Shown here in pieces: positions 33,101 through 43,278 of a DNA stretch of 64,000 nt. Origin of the DNA: Suillus spraguei. Taxonomy: Eukaryota; Basidiomycota; Agaricomycetes; Boletales; Suillaceae. Every line of letters starts with the position of its first letter. The stretch's first letter is position 1. The position numbers and the translations under genes are program-made. The stretch is from NCBI GenBank assembly GCA_016800925.1, contig JABCPU010000309.1, forward strand, positions 16,666 through 80,665, given 5' to 3'. The notes below the pieces were generated by a model that was given only the letters and a program-made list of their open reading frames with translations, did no database searches and was not told the origin of the DNA.

Positions 33101-34009
33101 GGAGTTGCTCTATGCGGGCATGCGTATCTCGGATGTCTTCAGAGAAGATATCGGCCTTGGAGGAGTTGTCTCCCTCCTCTGGTTCAAACGCCGTCTTCCC
33201 CCTTGGGCGACCAAGTTCATTGAGATGGTACTGATGCTTACTGCAGACCACGGTCCAGCTGTTAGTGGTGCCATGAACACCATCGTTGCTACCCGCGCAG
33301 GCAAGGATCTGATCTCGAGTTTGGCGAGTGGCTTGTTGACCATTGGGAGTCGGTTCGGTGGGGCGCTTGATGAAGCTGCTAGTATGTTCAGTGGAGCTCG
33401 GGATACGGGGTTGACGCCCAGGGAGTTTGTGGATAACTCGAGGAAGGCGAATAAGCTCAGTGAGTGTTTCTGTTTTCGTCTACGCATTTAGCGTTCCTTC
33501 TACGGTCATTTGTGATATCGAAACTAACGCGGCCAACAGTCTCCGGTATTGGCCACAAAATCAAATCAGTGAACAACCCCGATCTACGTGTTGAGCTCGT
33601 CAAGGAATACGTGAGGAAGAACTTCCCAAGCCACTCACTTCTTGACTACGCCCTGGCTGTTGAGAAAGTAACCTCGAGCAAGAAGGATACTGTACGTTAT
33701 TTCATCCTCACTCGCCCCAAAGCATAACTAACACTTCCACAGCTCATCCTCAATGTTGACGGCTGCATCGCTGTCTGTTTCGTTGACCTCTTGCGCGACA
33801 GCGGCGCCTTCACACCTGAAGAAGCCGACGAGTACATTAAGATCGGAACTCTGAACGGTCTCTTTGTCCTCGGCCGTAGCATCGGCTTCATCGGACACCA
33901 CCTTGACCAGAAGAGGCTGCGTGCCCCACTTTACAGACACCCTGCTGATGATATCTTTATCAACATCGCTGATTTGAGTCAGCCGAGGGTGTTGGGGAAG
34001 ATGCAGTGA
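30121..34009 (+). CDS. ATP-citrate lyase (single-chain, about 1151 aa)
   Basis: Cleaves citrate with CoA and ATP to acetyl-CoA and oxaloacetate in the cytosol, feeding lipid and sterol synthesis and protein acetylation. Nine exons: 30121-30133, 30185-30501, 30558-31113, 31160-31378, 31425-31640, 31693-32422, 32474-33459, 33540-33691 and 33743-34009; all junctions keep the frame. Order: ATP-grasp-like N-terminal half ([18 protein letters not shown]), citrate-binding region ([16 protein letters not shown]), a Ser/Thr/Pro-rich linker (near 31790-31960), CoA-binding and ligase domains ([18 protein letters not shown]), the phosphohistidine loop [11 protein letters not shown], and a citrate synthase-like C-terminus ([24 protein letters not shown]). 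Human ACLY is about 1100 residues, so the length fits. First exon is only 13 nt. Confidence 0.97.
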
Positions 34010-35689
34010 GCAGTACATTGGGCGAACCTGGATTTGGCGTTGCGATGTGAACTTGAAACCGAGCCGCCGCGCCGCTGTAAAACGCAGACTATTAGATATG
34101 CATAATCATTACGAACTCAACTTCGCAGTTATCTTCTGTGCGTTGTTTCTGTACTTAGTACCATGGATCAGGAGAGGTTGTTTAGAATAGGTAGCATGAA
34201 CGCATTTATGACACCCTGTTGTTGCAATGGATAGATTTCTCATGAAGTTGAGTCTGATAAGTTTAGCGATTATAATTCTTTTGTAATTCCCGCGTTTGGT
34301 TTGGTCGATGGACGCTTAATTTTATCCTTGTATCAGCTCTATGAGAGCCTTCACAATAACGTCGCATTCACTTCACAGTATATAGTCCTGCACGAACTTC
34401 ATACATCGGGTCTTTCAATTCCGTGGTAATCCAGGCCTCAGGGTACGATGATCCCTCTTTGCATGTCCTGAGTTATCATGCCTCGATACATGCGAAGAGG
34501 AATGAGAGAAATATATATAGTTTGTCATCACTGGTACGTATCTACGACGCTCCAAATGCCACTTTAATTAACTACGCGATACAACATCGAGTGCGCGATA
34601 CACAACATGTTCCAAAACTTCAGTGTCAACTTGCATCACAGCAGGAAGAGTTTGGGGTAGCAAATCAGGGTAGTAGCAATGGAAGTTCTATGATGATTAC
34701 TATGAAAGACACTAAGTAGATGCAGCAGCATAGGGTACGAGAGATTAGACGACAATATTCACACTGCCAATAAGATATTCTGAAGACCAGGGATTAATAC
34801 GACGAAGGGGCAGGGTAACATAGCAACATGACGAAGAACACCTGGAAAACGGAAGCAAATCGGCGGCAGTGATCGATGGTGGTCAGATTCTCCCAACAAG
34901 CAGCTGCAGATCGAGCCATCAGTTTAGTCTGATAGTGGTCCTGTTCTTGTTCAACAGGGGCCGAAGACAATAACTGAAGGGGAAAAAAGACAAAGAAATC
35001 GATTGACACAACGAAGAGCTAGTAGATGCAGGTGACCTTCTAGAAGTTCCAGTTGAGAATATAGTAGGGAGGTAAACTCAACAATCGCCCAATCACGGCT
35101 CTTGAAAGTGAAACAGGTGGTTTGGAGCTGTAGTGAATGTCACTGAGTGGCGAGAGGCAGAAACGGAGAAGGTAAGCAAGATATAGGTACTGCACTCAAT
35201 TGGGAAATTGGTGTTAGTCTCGGCAAGTCCCGCAAATGACAACTAACACAATCAATTATTGCACCAGTCTGACTGGACGAGCTGGTGTCCTCTGATAGCA
35301 GACATGTATCTCGGGTTTCTCCAGCTACGCCTGCGATATGCGCACAAAAATTGGTCTGAAGACGTCTGGAACAGGTTTCAAGAATTCCACAAGTCCTTGA
35401 ACTGTGGTGACTTGAATTTTCCCTGATCAGTGAACTTTGAATCAGACTCGATCGGTCAGGTTCAACGACCGCAGTTCAGAAACTTACATGAAGAAAAGCC
35501 CTAGTGACTTATTATCTCTCACTAAAGCATTTCTGGTCGGCTGAGAAGTGGTACTAGTACGTATAGACCTGCGTAAGTCGCCACTCGGTATATCACACTA
35601 ACAATAACCTCCTGATTTTGGCGCTCACCGACAGATTTGGGGTATGATTAGGCACTTGTCCATGCACTCCCAACGTCTTTTCATCACTT
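34010..35689. other. Intergenic interval after ATP-citrate lyase
   Basis: No reading frame, RNA gene or long repeat I can support. The first ~350 bp are AT-rich and likely hold the 3' end of the lyase transcript. Confidence 0.4.
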
Positions 35690-36191
35690 CCATCATTTCT
35701 CCTCTCCGACTGACATTCTGGCATTGATTTCTCCCACGATGTGGTCCGGATATTGTGGTTGACGAAGTAGGATCGACCAAGAGGTGAGATGTGCCATTCG
35801 CATCCGGGAACGAGTTGTCCAGGATACTCTATGTTTTACGATGAGTTCCACGTTGATAGTGGCACATTCTTCGCTCACCTAGTCGCACTCCTGGTAAAGG
35901 TCGGTTACATGAAGCCATTACAAGTGTCCCATCTTGATGGTATATTCTATCATCCAGCAACTTATCCTGCCACCATTGAGGAGGAAGTGCTTTATTCCCA
36001 CCTGCTTTTCGTCGAGCAAGTTAGCAGGCATGAAAATGCAGTTACTCAAAGCCCATCTTGGCGATACTGCGCACCATAGCGTGGTGGATCCTTTTCCTTC
36101 ATCTGACGAGGTACGCTAACCACCGGTGAGTTTAATTTCACTCCTCGTTCTCCATCTCTCTGTTGTGCTAATGTGTTGGTTCGGCCATGAT
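35690..36191 (-). pseudogene. WW-WD40 family copy 4, N-terminal fragment
   Basis: Matches the start region, second exon and WW exon of the other copies, reaching the tryptophan of the TTSW motif and ending at about 35700 with no WD40 blades. The frame from ATG 36191 (MAEPTH) hits a stop at once, and other stops follow. About 300 bp of upstream sequence (36192-36490) is shared with copy 1. Confidence 0.75.
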
Positions 36192-36683
36192 GCTGACGAA
36201 GAAAGCTTTTAAATGTTGGTGGTACGTGCTGACAATCAGATAGAGCTCAATAGCATAAAAACTGAATTATCGAAAGCGAAGAGAGATGATGAAAGTGCTG
36301 AAGAGACCTGTTGGCAAGTGAACAGTGTATATTGTGTTTGAGGGTGCGCTTTTCAGCCGTGTGTCGCTGGCAGTGCATCGAACACTGAGGCAGCTTTATC
36401 AACGATTTGCTGTACATTACGCCAAATTCTTTCGCGAGAGACGAGTAAGTACGAAGAAGATGACCGACTGTATTTCTTATTAGGGCCACCAGCTTGCTTT
36501 TCATTTTACTACGGTACTACCCCTGTGAGTTAGTATTTTGCGTGAGTGTGATGTCGAACTCGATCGTAATCGGCTCGCAATTGTCAACATATTTTCAATA
36601 ACCTTTAGAGACGGATGAGTCAAGTGACAGATAGTATGGCCCAATGCGAGATTTTCAAATAATTCAGATAAGGCCCAACATTA

Positions 36684-39007
36684 CAGACCACTGTGCTCTA
36701 CTTCCAATGCTTCTACTTCTCAGAACCTTTCTAGTAAGGTAAATAGCTTCTATTGGCCTCCGAACACCTTGTGCGACTCGCGACTGTTCAATTTAATGTG
36801 TGTGCAGATCTGGAGCTTTGGCCGCAAGAACTTGTGAAAGCAGACGATGAAATAATAATAATTTGTGCCTTCGAAGCATAAACCATGCCAAAACGCAATG
36901 ATGGTTTCCAAATCTAGAAGGTTTGTCTCAGACAGATGCTTCCACCTTGGTCACGGTGAACAGTGATCGCAGTGATTAAGACACACCTTCTATATGCCCC
37001 GACAGCAAAGAATGTTCAAAATACTAATAGGTCTCTCAAAGTTCTTCTTGATCGCAAGTGCATTCTAAAATCACTGCAGACACGCTGTGCAGTGGTCCAC
37101 AGACCAGCGCCTGATATCTCAGACACGTCTACAGACACCAATCCATCCAATATGCAATCGACTAAGCTTGAAGAGGAACTACATAAAAACCTGCGGCAGC
37201 CTCACGAGTCACAACACCCAATATAATTAGTGTTTCGGACGCGTATCCAAAGGTACTATGACTCGCCATGTTAATATTGCGACAACAATTTGCACAAGGG
37301 CTAAGACCAGTCAAGATAAACCTCTGAGGAAACTATCCATCAGTGACGAGGTGTGTTGTGATTGGAAAAAAATTGTTGTTATTGGCAGGTTTTCTACACA
37401 ATCAAAGAGAAACAGATTTTAAGTCTGTTGTAGCAACCGCCAGGCTAGACCACTTACAGTGAACTTCCAAAGAAAGCATCCAGAGTGAATATCAAGGTGT
37501 GTTCCGATAAAAACCTCGTCGTTGGCAGGTTTCAAGCCTGCAGTCTAAGAGAAACAGATTTTGATTCTGTTGTAGCAACCACCAAACTAGACCAGTTGCG
37601 GTGAACTTCTAAAGAAACTATCGATGAGTGAATATCAAGGTGCGTTCCGATAGAAAAAAGCTCAGCGTCAGCAGGTTTCGATCCTGCACAGTCCAAGAGA
37701 AACAGATTTTGATTATGTTGTAGCAACCACCAGGTTAGACCAGTTGCGATGAACTTCCAAAGAAACCATCCACGAGTGAATATCAAGGTGTGTTCCGATA
37801 GAAAAAACCTTGTCGTCGGCAGGTTTCAAACCTGCACAATGCAAGAGAAACAGATTTTGATTCTGTTGTGGCAATAACCTGGCTAAGACCAGTTACGACG
37901 AACTTCTAAAGAAACCATCTATGAACGAATGCCAAAGTGTGTTCCAATAGAAAAAACCTTGTCCTCGGCAGGTTTCAAACCTGCTGTCTAAGAGAAACAG
38001 ATTTTGATTCTGCTGTGGCAACCACCTGGCTAAGACCAATTACGATGAACTTCTAGAGAAACCATCTATGAACGAATGCCAAAGTGTGTCCCAATAGAAA
38101 AAAAATGTAGTTCAGCAGGTTTCGAACCTGTACAGTTCAAGAGAAACAGATTTTGATTCTGTTGTGGCAACCACCTGGCTAAGGCCTGTTACGATCGACT
38201 TCTAAAGAAACCGTCCGTGAATGAGTGAATGTCAAGGAGTGTTCCGACAGAAAAAACCTTGTCGTCGGCAGGTTCCAAACCTACACAGTGGAAGAGAAGC
38301 ACATTTTGATTCTGTTGTGGCAATCACCTAGCTAAGACCAGTTAAGATGAACTGCTAAAGAAACAATCCATGAATGAATGGAAAAGTGTGTTACAATAGA
38401 AAAAAACTGTAGTTCAGCAGGTTTCGAACCTGCGTAGTTCAAGAGAACCATAATTTGATTCTCTTGTGGTAACCACACTGGCCAGGTCAAAGTCTTTAAA
38501 TCTTCCACTTGGCGACTTACGAGACTTCCCAAGTTGAAGACTTAAAGGAACGCTGATTGAAACAGCCCGAAAAGGAAGATTGGAGATGGGAGTCTCATCT
38601 TCCCATAAAACGGTGACCATGCAGCAATCCAGTTCACCCCAAACATAACATCACGACCTTGAACTCGACACCGGCAGTGAGAGTACGGCAATGGACTACT
38701 GAGGCCATGGGTATTTCAGCGAAACGCGAACTTGGCCGAGCGAACGAGCAATCGAAGAAGATGAGAGAAGAATATGTTTCAAGGTAAAAAGCAACACATG
38801 CAGGAAGACGACCGATTTGAATGAGGTCCCAGTCACCCAGTGGTAAAACACGATATAACCCACTCCCTTATGGTAGTCACGGGTGGCAATAAATCTATAT
38901 GACGCATTAGCATGGTCGTACAGGGTGTTCGGAGGCCAATGGAAGCACTTAACTTACTAGGAAAGTTCTGAGAAGTGGAAGCCTTGGAAGTAGAGCACGG
39001 CGGTCTG
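36684..39007. repeat. 2.3 kb segment bounded by inverted repeats, carrying the tRNA-like array
   Basis: Arms 36684-36778 and 38915-39007 are inverted copies of about 93 bp, about 85% identical, starting CAGACC at each outer end and sharing GGCCTCCGAACACC. The interior has no transposase. Its main content is the tandem array at 37330-38530. No target-site duplication was found. It could be an old non-autonomous DNA element or a chance pair of dispersed repeats. Confidence 0.55.
37330..38530 (-). repeat. Tandem array of about eight tRNA-like (tRNA-Leu-like) units
   Basis: Eight units with a period of about 148-150 bp. On the minus strand each has a TAGCCAGGTGG-like A box, an anticodon arm ACAGA-ATCAAAA-TCTGT (5 bp stem, 7 nt loop, U33, anticodon CAA in most units and TAA in the first), a 14 nt variable region, and a T arm GCAGG-TTCGAAA-CCTGC containing a B box GGTTCGAAACC. 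A T-run follows in most units, as in Pol III terminators. The acceptor stem pairs only partly (GTCGT with ACGAC in the fourth unit), so these are probably tRNA-derived repeats or pseudogenes, not working tRNAs. Confidence 0.55.
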
Positions 39008-39156
39008 GCTTTCCATACAAAATGACCCCAAGACCAAGTTGCCTTATTCTACATGACATCCATAGAGTAAGACTGTTAGTGTTCCATCATTGACAATACC
39101 TTCAAAGTACGTAGAGGTAAGAGCAAAAAATTTCGAGCAACAGAGAGTTTCAAGCC

Positions 39157-41461
39157 TCATGACTGATGCAAGGTGGGGCGACCACAGCCTACAAACAATC
39201 CACAGCACCTAACTTCACAAGAAACCTCTCTCGTCCCACTACTCGGGCCTTGCGTCACGGTTTCCGTTTGTCGACCTTGAGACACTTGTATCCCCGGTGC
39301 AACCCTAGGTTGACCTGATTGCGTCGAACTGCCAGCCTGGCTATTATTTCCATGTTGCACAGTTGCAGCCACTTTTGCACGGGCCAGTTCCGCTGCGGTG
39401 GGGGGCGAAACGAAAATTCTCTGCAAATACATTTATTTCAATGATCTCAAAAGGAGCAATTGCTAGCCACTTACATGTTTCTTGCGACCGGCAGCTACAT
39501 CAATGGTGCGTATAGAGCTTCTTACAGGAAACAAACTGAAATTCCAACGCCGGGGCTGCATTGGTGTCGACTGCGGCGTATTTGGGGGTCGAGTGATGAC
39601 ACGCAGCGAACAGAGCAAATTGCGCCAGTAAAGAGAAGAAAGTGGATTCCCAGGAGCTGCGGAATGAGGCATGGAGTTGGTATCAGCATCCCAGAACTCA
39701 TTGCTCTGTACAATTGTTAGACTTGCTGGAGCAAAGAAACAAGGGATCTATACTAACATATTTCATCATACCTCCGAGTCTATCGTTAGGCTGCTGCTTG
39801 AAGACCTGACTAGTATGTAAAATCTAACAAACGATTAAGTAAATAATTAGGGTGTTCACAGCTGATTAGCGCACAGCGTCTCTTGATCGAACTGGATGTC
39901 CCTGCTAAAACAGTGAGATACAACGTGAAAAGGAAGCGCAGACAACACGCCTTAAGCTCCGCATCAGCTTTTGCATTGCTCTCATCCACGCTCTGAACGT
40001 CGACCAAGACCCGCTTAGGAAATACAATGATAATAGATCAACACAAACACACTCACATGATCATCACCTGCATGTTTGAGTGTTGCATCCAAGCTCCATA
40101 TGTACACTCTTGCATCATTTCCAGCACTGGCGATGTATTTTTTATCAGGGGAAACGACAACAGCCACGAGTTCGTCGTCGTGCAAGAGTGGGTCTCCAAC
40201 TGGCTGATTGGTCTTGAGGTAGCAGATGCGAACTGAGCAGTCACTTGATGCGCTAACGAGATAGCTTTCATCAGGGGAAAGACAAAGGGAGAAGACGGCA
40301 TCAGTATGACCCTGAAAAACTACGAGCTCTTTCCCATCAATCGACCGCCATTTTCGGATGGTGGTATCATATGACCCGGAGAATATGTGTGCGCCGTCCT
40401 TGGACCAATGCAACGAAGTCACTGTGGCCTTATGGCCCATTATCTTCGTAAGCAGCTCCCCGTCCTTTGACCATATACGAATAATCTTGTCCTCCCCACC
40501 ACTTGTGAATTTGTCCCCTTGTGGGGAGTATTTGACGGCATAAACCCGCCGATGGCCGGTCTCTATTGGTGGTGCGATCTGTCGGCCAGTATCCAGGCTC
40601 CAGCGTCTTATGGTGCTGTCATGCGATCCACTTTTGATTTCCTGGGCATCGGGAGACCAATTAAGGGACCAAACAAGATCGTCATGCCCCTTCCATGGGT
40701 CACCAATCATGCTGCCCTTCTTGATGTTCCACAGTCGTAGTCTCCCATCTGCGCTTCCGCTCACGACCATTGATTCATCAGGAGACATTGCCATAGAGCC
40801 TACCTCTCCCCCATCATTATTCCAAGGTTTTCCTACTGGTTGCCCGTCTCTTGTCCACTGCCGAATTGAACCATCATTCGACGTGCTCATTATATTGCAA
40901 CTGGTACCCAAACAGGCAAGGCTTCGAACGAGCTTGGAGTGACCCTCGATGATGCACTCAGGCACCAAGCTCCCTGGTGGACGTTCTAGCGTCGGTTTCT
41001 TCCAAGATGTGGTCCGGGTATTGTGATTGACGAAATACGACCGACCGAGTGGTGATATGTGCCATTCACAACCGGGAGTAAGTTGTTTGGGATAATCTAT
41101 GCTTTACCATGAGTTCTTTTACTAGCGGAACATTCTTTGCTCACCTAGTCGCACTCCTGGTAAAGGTCGGTTCCACGAACCCATTACGAGTGTGTCACCT
41201 TCATATACTATTCTATCACCCAACAACTCCTTCTGACGCCATTGAGGAGGAAGCGCTTCATTTCCGCCTACTTCTCTGAGTAAGTCGGTAGGTATCACAA
41301 CGCAGACACTTACCCTCCCAAAGCGCATCCTGGCGATATTGTGCACCATAGGGCGGCGGATTCTTCTCCTTCGTCCGACGAGGTGCGTTAACTACCGGTG
41401 AGTTCAACGTTGCTCCTCGTCCTCCACCTCTCCGTTGTGCCGATGTACTTGAGTCGATCAT
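39157..41461 (-). CDS. WW-WD40 protein, apparently intact family member (copy 3)
   Basis: Start ATG 41461 (MIDSSTSAQRRGGGRG); first exon ends at about 41314. A second exon reads NEALPPQWRQKELL...PLPGV; a long exon carries the WW domain (CEWHISPLGRSYFVNHNTRT...SWKKP) and seven WD40 blades, from GHSKLVRSLACLGTS to YIASAGNDARVYIWS, enough for one propeller. Further exons encode LSSLYWRNLLCSL, then IDVAAGRKKH, then SPPTAAELARAKVAATVQ, and a last segment ending CCGLFVGCGRPTLHQS. WW domains bind proline-rich peptides and WD40 propellers are scaffolds, so an adaptor role is likely; the function is unknown. No NACHT or kinase domain is present. Exon borders beyond the long exon are approximate. This is the only copy here without obvious damage. 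Confidence 0.72.
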
Positions 41462-41779
41462 GACACGAGTGAATCGTCGAAGGCGAAGAGAGATGGTGTG
41501 ATAATCAGATAAAGAGACTGTCGCGGCTAAATAGTCAGCTAGGCGTGCTGTTTTTTCTTTGAACCGCGTGTCACTGACAACTCTCTTAACTGCCGTACAT
41601 TCATGAACCGATAAACATATTCAAATATCATCCCTGACACCGTGGAAGAGGGTTGTGGTGGATGAATTGGTCACGGCACACTGTACGCTGGACCGCAGGA
41701 AAAACATCGCAATTGGAGGAAATATTTATGTCAGCTTACACACGCCACATCTAAACGGTAAAACTCTACCACAAAAACC

Positions 41780-42960
41780 ATGATAATCCATATGGAAACT
41801 CAGGCTGGCATGCAGACGGAAATTGACCCAAAACACCATTTCACCCAGGTCGCCATCTGGACACGAACGTCTGTGGAGGGGTGGTTTGAAATACATGTGT
41901 CCCCGACACAGCCTGAGGTTGATGTTGAACCGCTAGCCTCGTTGCTATTTGTACATTGCATAGCTGCGGCTGCTTCGGCGTCAGTCTCAGGAGCAACAGC
42001 ATATCTCTGTAAATTTATTAAAGATGGTCGAATGTTGGCAATGTCGAGCACTCACAACTTCATCACGACAGTGAGCCACATCGACAGTGCGTCTAGAGGT
42101 TCCTACCGGAAATGACCTGAAATTCCATCGTCGGGGCTCAAGCGGAATTGACCGTAGCATATTTGGAGGTCGAGTGCTGAAATGCAGAGAACCGAGCATG
42201 TTACGCCAACGAAGGGCAGACAGTGAACTCGCAGGAGGAGCTGCGGGATGAGGCGCGGGATTGATATCAGCGTCCTAGAAGTCTTCGTCTTATATGAATG
42301 TTAAACTTGTAGTGTGTAATATCTAATGAATGAATAGACGGATGATTAGGGTGTTCACAACTGATTGGCGCACAGCATCTCTTGACCCAATTGGACGTCC
42401 CTGGCAAGACAATGAGATACAACGTGAAAGGAAAGCGCAGTCAACTTGCCTTGAGTTTCGCATCAAATTTTACTTTAGCCGCAAGCTAAATTGCGACCAA
42501 ACCCAACTTAAAAAAGATAATGACAACGAATGAACACACTCACATAATCGTCAGCTGTCAGTTTGAGTGCTGCCTCCAGGTTCCATACATAACAGCTAAG
42601 ACTTTATCGTTGCGCAAAAGCAGGTCTCCAACTGGCTGATTGGTCTTGAGACCTCTGGGGTCCCAGACACGAACTGAGTAATCAAGTGATGCGCTAACGA
42701 GATGGTTTTGAAAGTCATCTCGTTAGCGCATCACTTGAGGGAAAAGACAGAGGGTAAGAGGGAGGTGACGGCAATGGTATGACCCTGGAACGACCGCCAT
42801 TTTCGGATGGCGCCGCCTGATGCGGAGAAAATGTGCGCGCTATCCTTGTACCAACACAACGACGGAATTACACCATCATCCCGCCCTTAATCTTCATGAG
42901 CAGCTCGCCGACCTTTGACCACACACGGATCGCCTTATCCTCCGTGATGCAAGTTGGGAC
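41780..42960 (-). pseudogene. WD40 family relative (copy 5), truncated and rearranged
   Basis: Minus-strand pieces: WD40 blades (42586-42950), broken by deletions and a local inverted duplication, then a C-terminal part with RRWNFRSFPVGTSRRTVDVA and RYAVAPETDAEAAAAMQ (41800-42290). The WW domain and N-terminus are missing. Its tail (VDVAHCRDE...) differs from the AAGRKK tail of copies 2 and 3, suggesting a sister subfamily. Confidence 0.65.
42682..42738. repeat. Perfect 23 bp hairpin within WD40 copy 5
   Basis: Arms TCAAGTGATGCGCTAACGAG (onward to GATG) at 42682-42704 and the exact complement at 42716-42738, with an 11 nt loop. The arm is WD40 coding sequence (SASLDY on the minus strand), so it arose by local inverted duplication, not as a designed terminator. 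Confidence 0.8.
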
Positions 42961-43098
42961 GTGGGGACTTTGACAGGCTGGTTGAGAAAATAATCTGCCC
43001 GTTGTAAGATGGACACTATATTATGTAATACCCACCCATGCCAAATGCGCATAGCACAATCGACGTCTGTCTGCTTGTTGGCATGTACTAGTAGGGTT

Positions 43099-43112
43099 AT
43101 GAGAACCCCAAA
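43099..43112. repeat. Left target-site duplication of the LINE
   Basis: ATGAGAACCCCAAA, identical to 49372-49385. Confidence 0.92.
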
Positions 43113-43278
43113 ATCGCTTCTTGGACCTGAACCAAGTGGCACCTCGACTAGGACCCCGAAAAACCAACTGAGGCCCTGCGCTCAACAGCGTTCCCGACGC
43201 CCAAAGGGCGCCACCCAGCTACTCACATCAAACCCACCTAACCTCAGAAAATCCAAAACAGTCCCCAGAAGGTCTGAC

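Noticed and set aside
31839..33251. A 470-codon minus-strand open frame
   Set aside because: It lies antisense to ATP-citrate lyase exons whose sense translation is unmistakable. It crosses sense introns and is a by-product of codon bias in the sense gene.
37330..38530. CRISPR-like array
   Set aside because: Units are about 150 bp, diverged from each other, have no uniform spacers, and this is a eukaryotic nuclear context. The tRNA-like reading explains the structure better.
37532..38532. Small proteins encoded by the minus strand of the repeat array
   Set aside because: The peptides repeat with the array period and are translations of the tRNA-like unit.
23843..42960. WD40 genes as HET-E/NLR-type incompatibility genes
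   Set aside because: No NACHT, HET or other effector domain precedes the repeats; the N-terminal module is a WW domain.
43009..43278. Upstream start for LINE ORF1 at 43009
   Set aside because: It lies in host DNA before the target-site duplication (43099-43112); the element itself starts at 43113.
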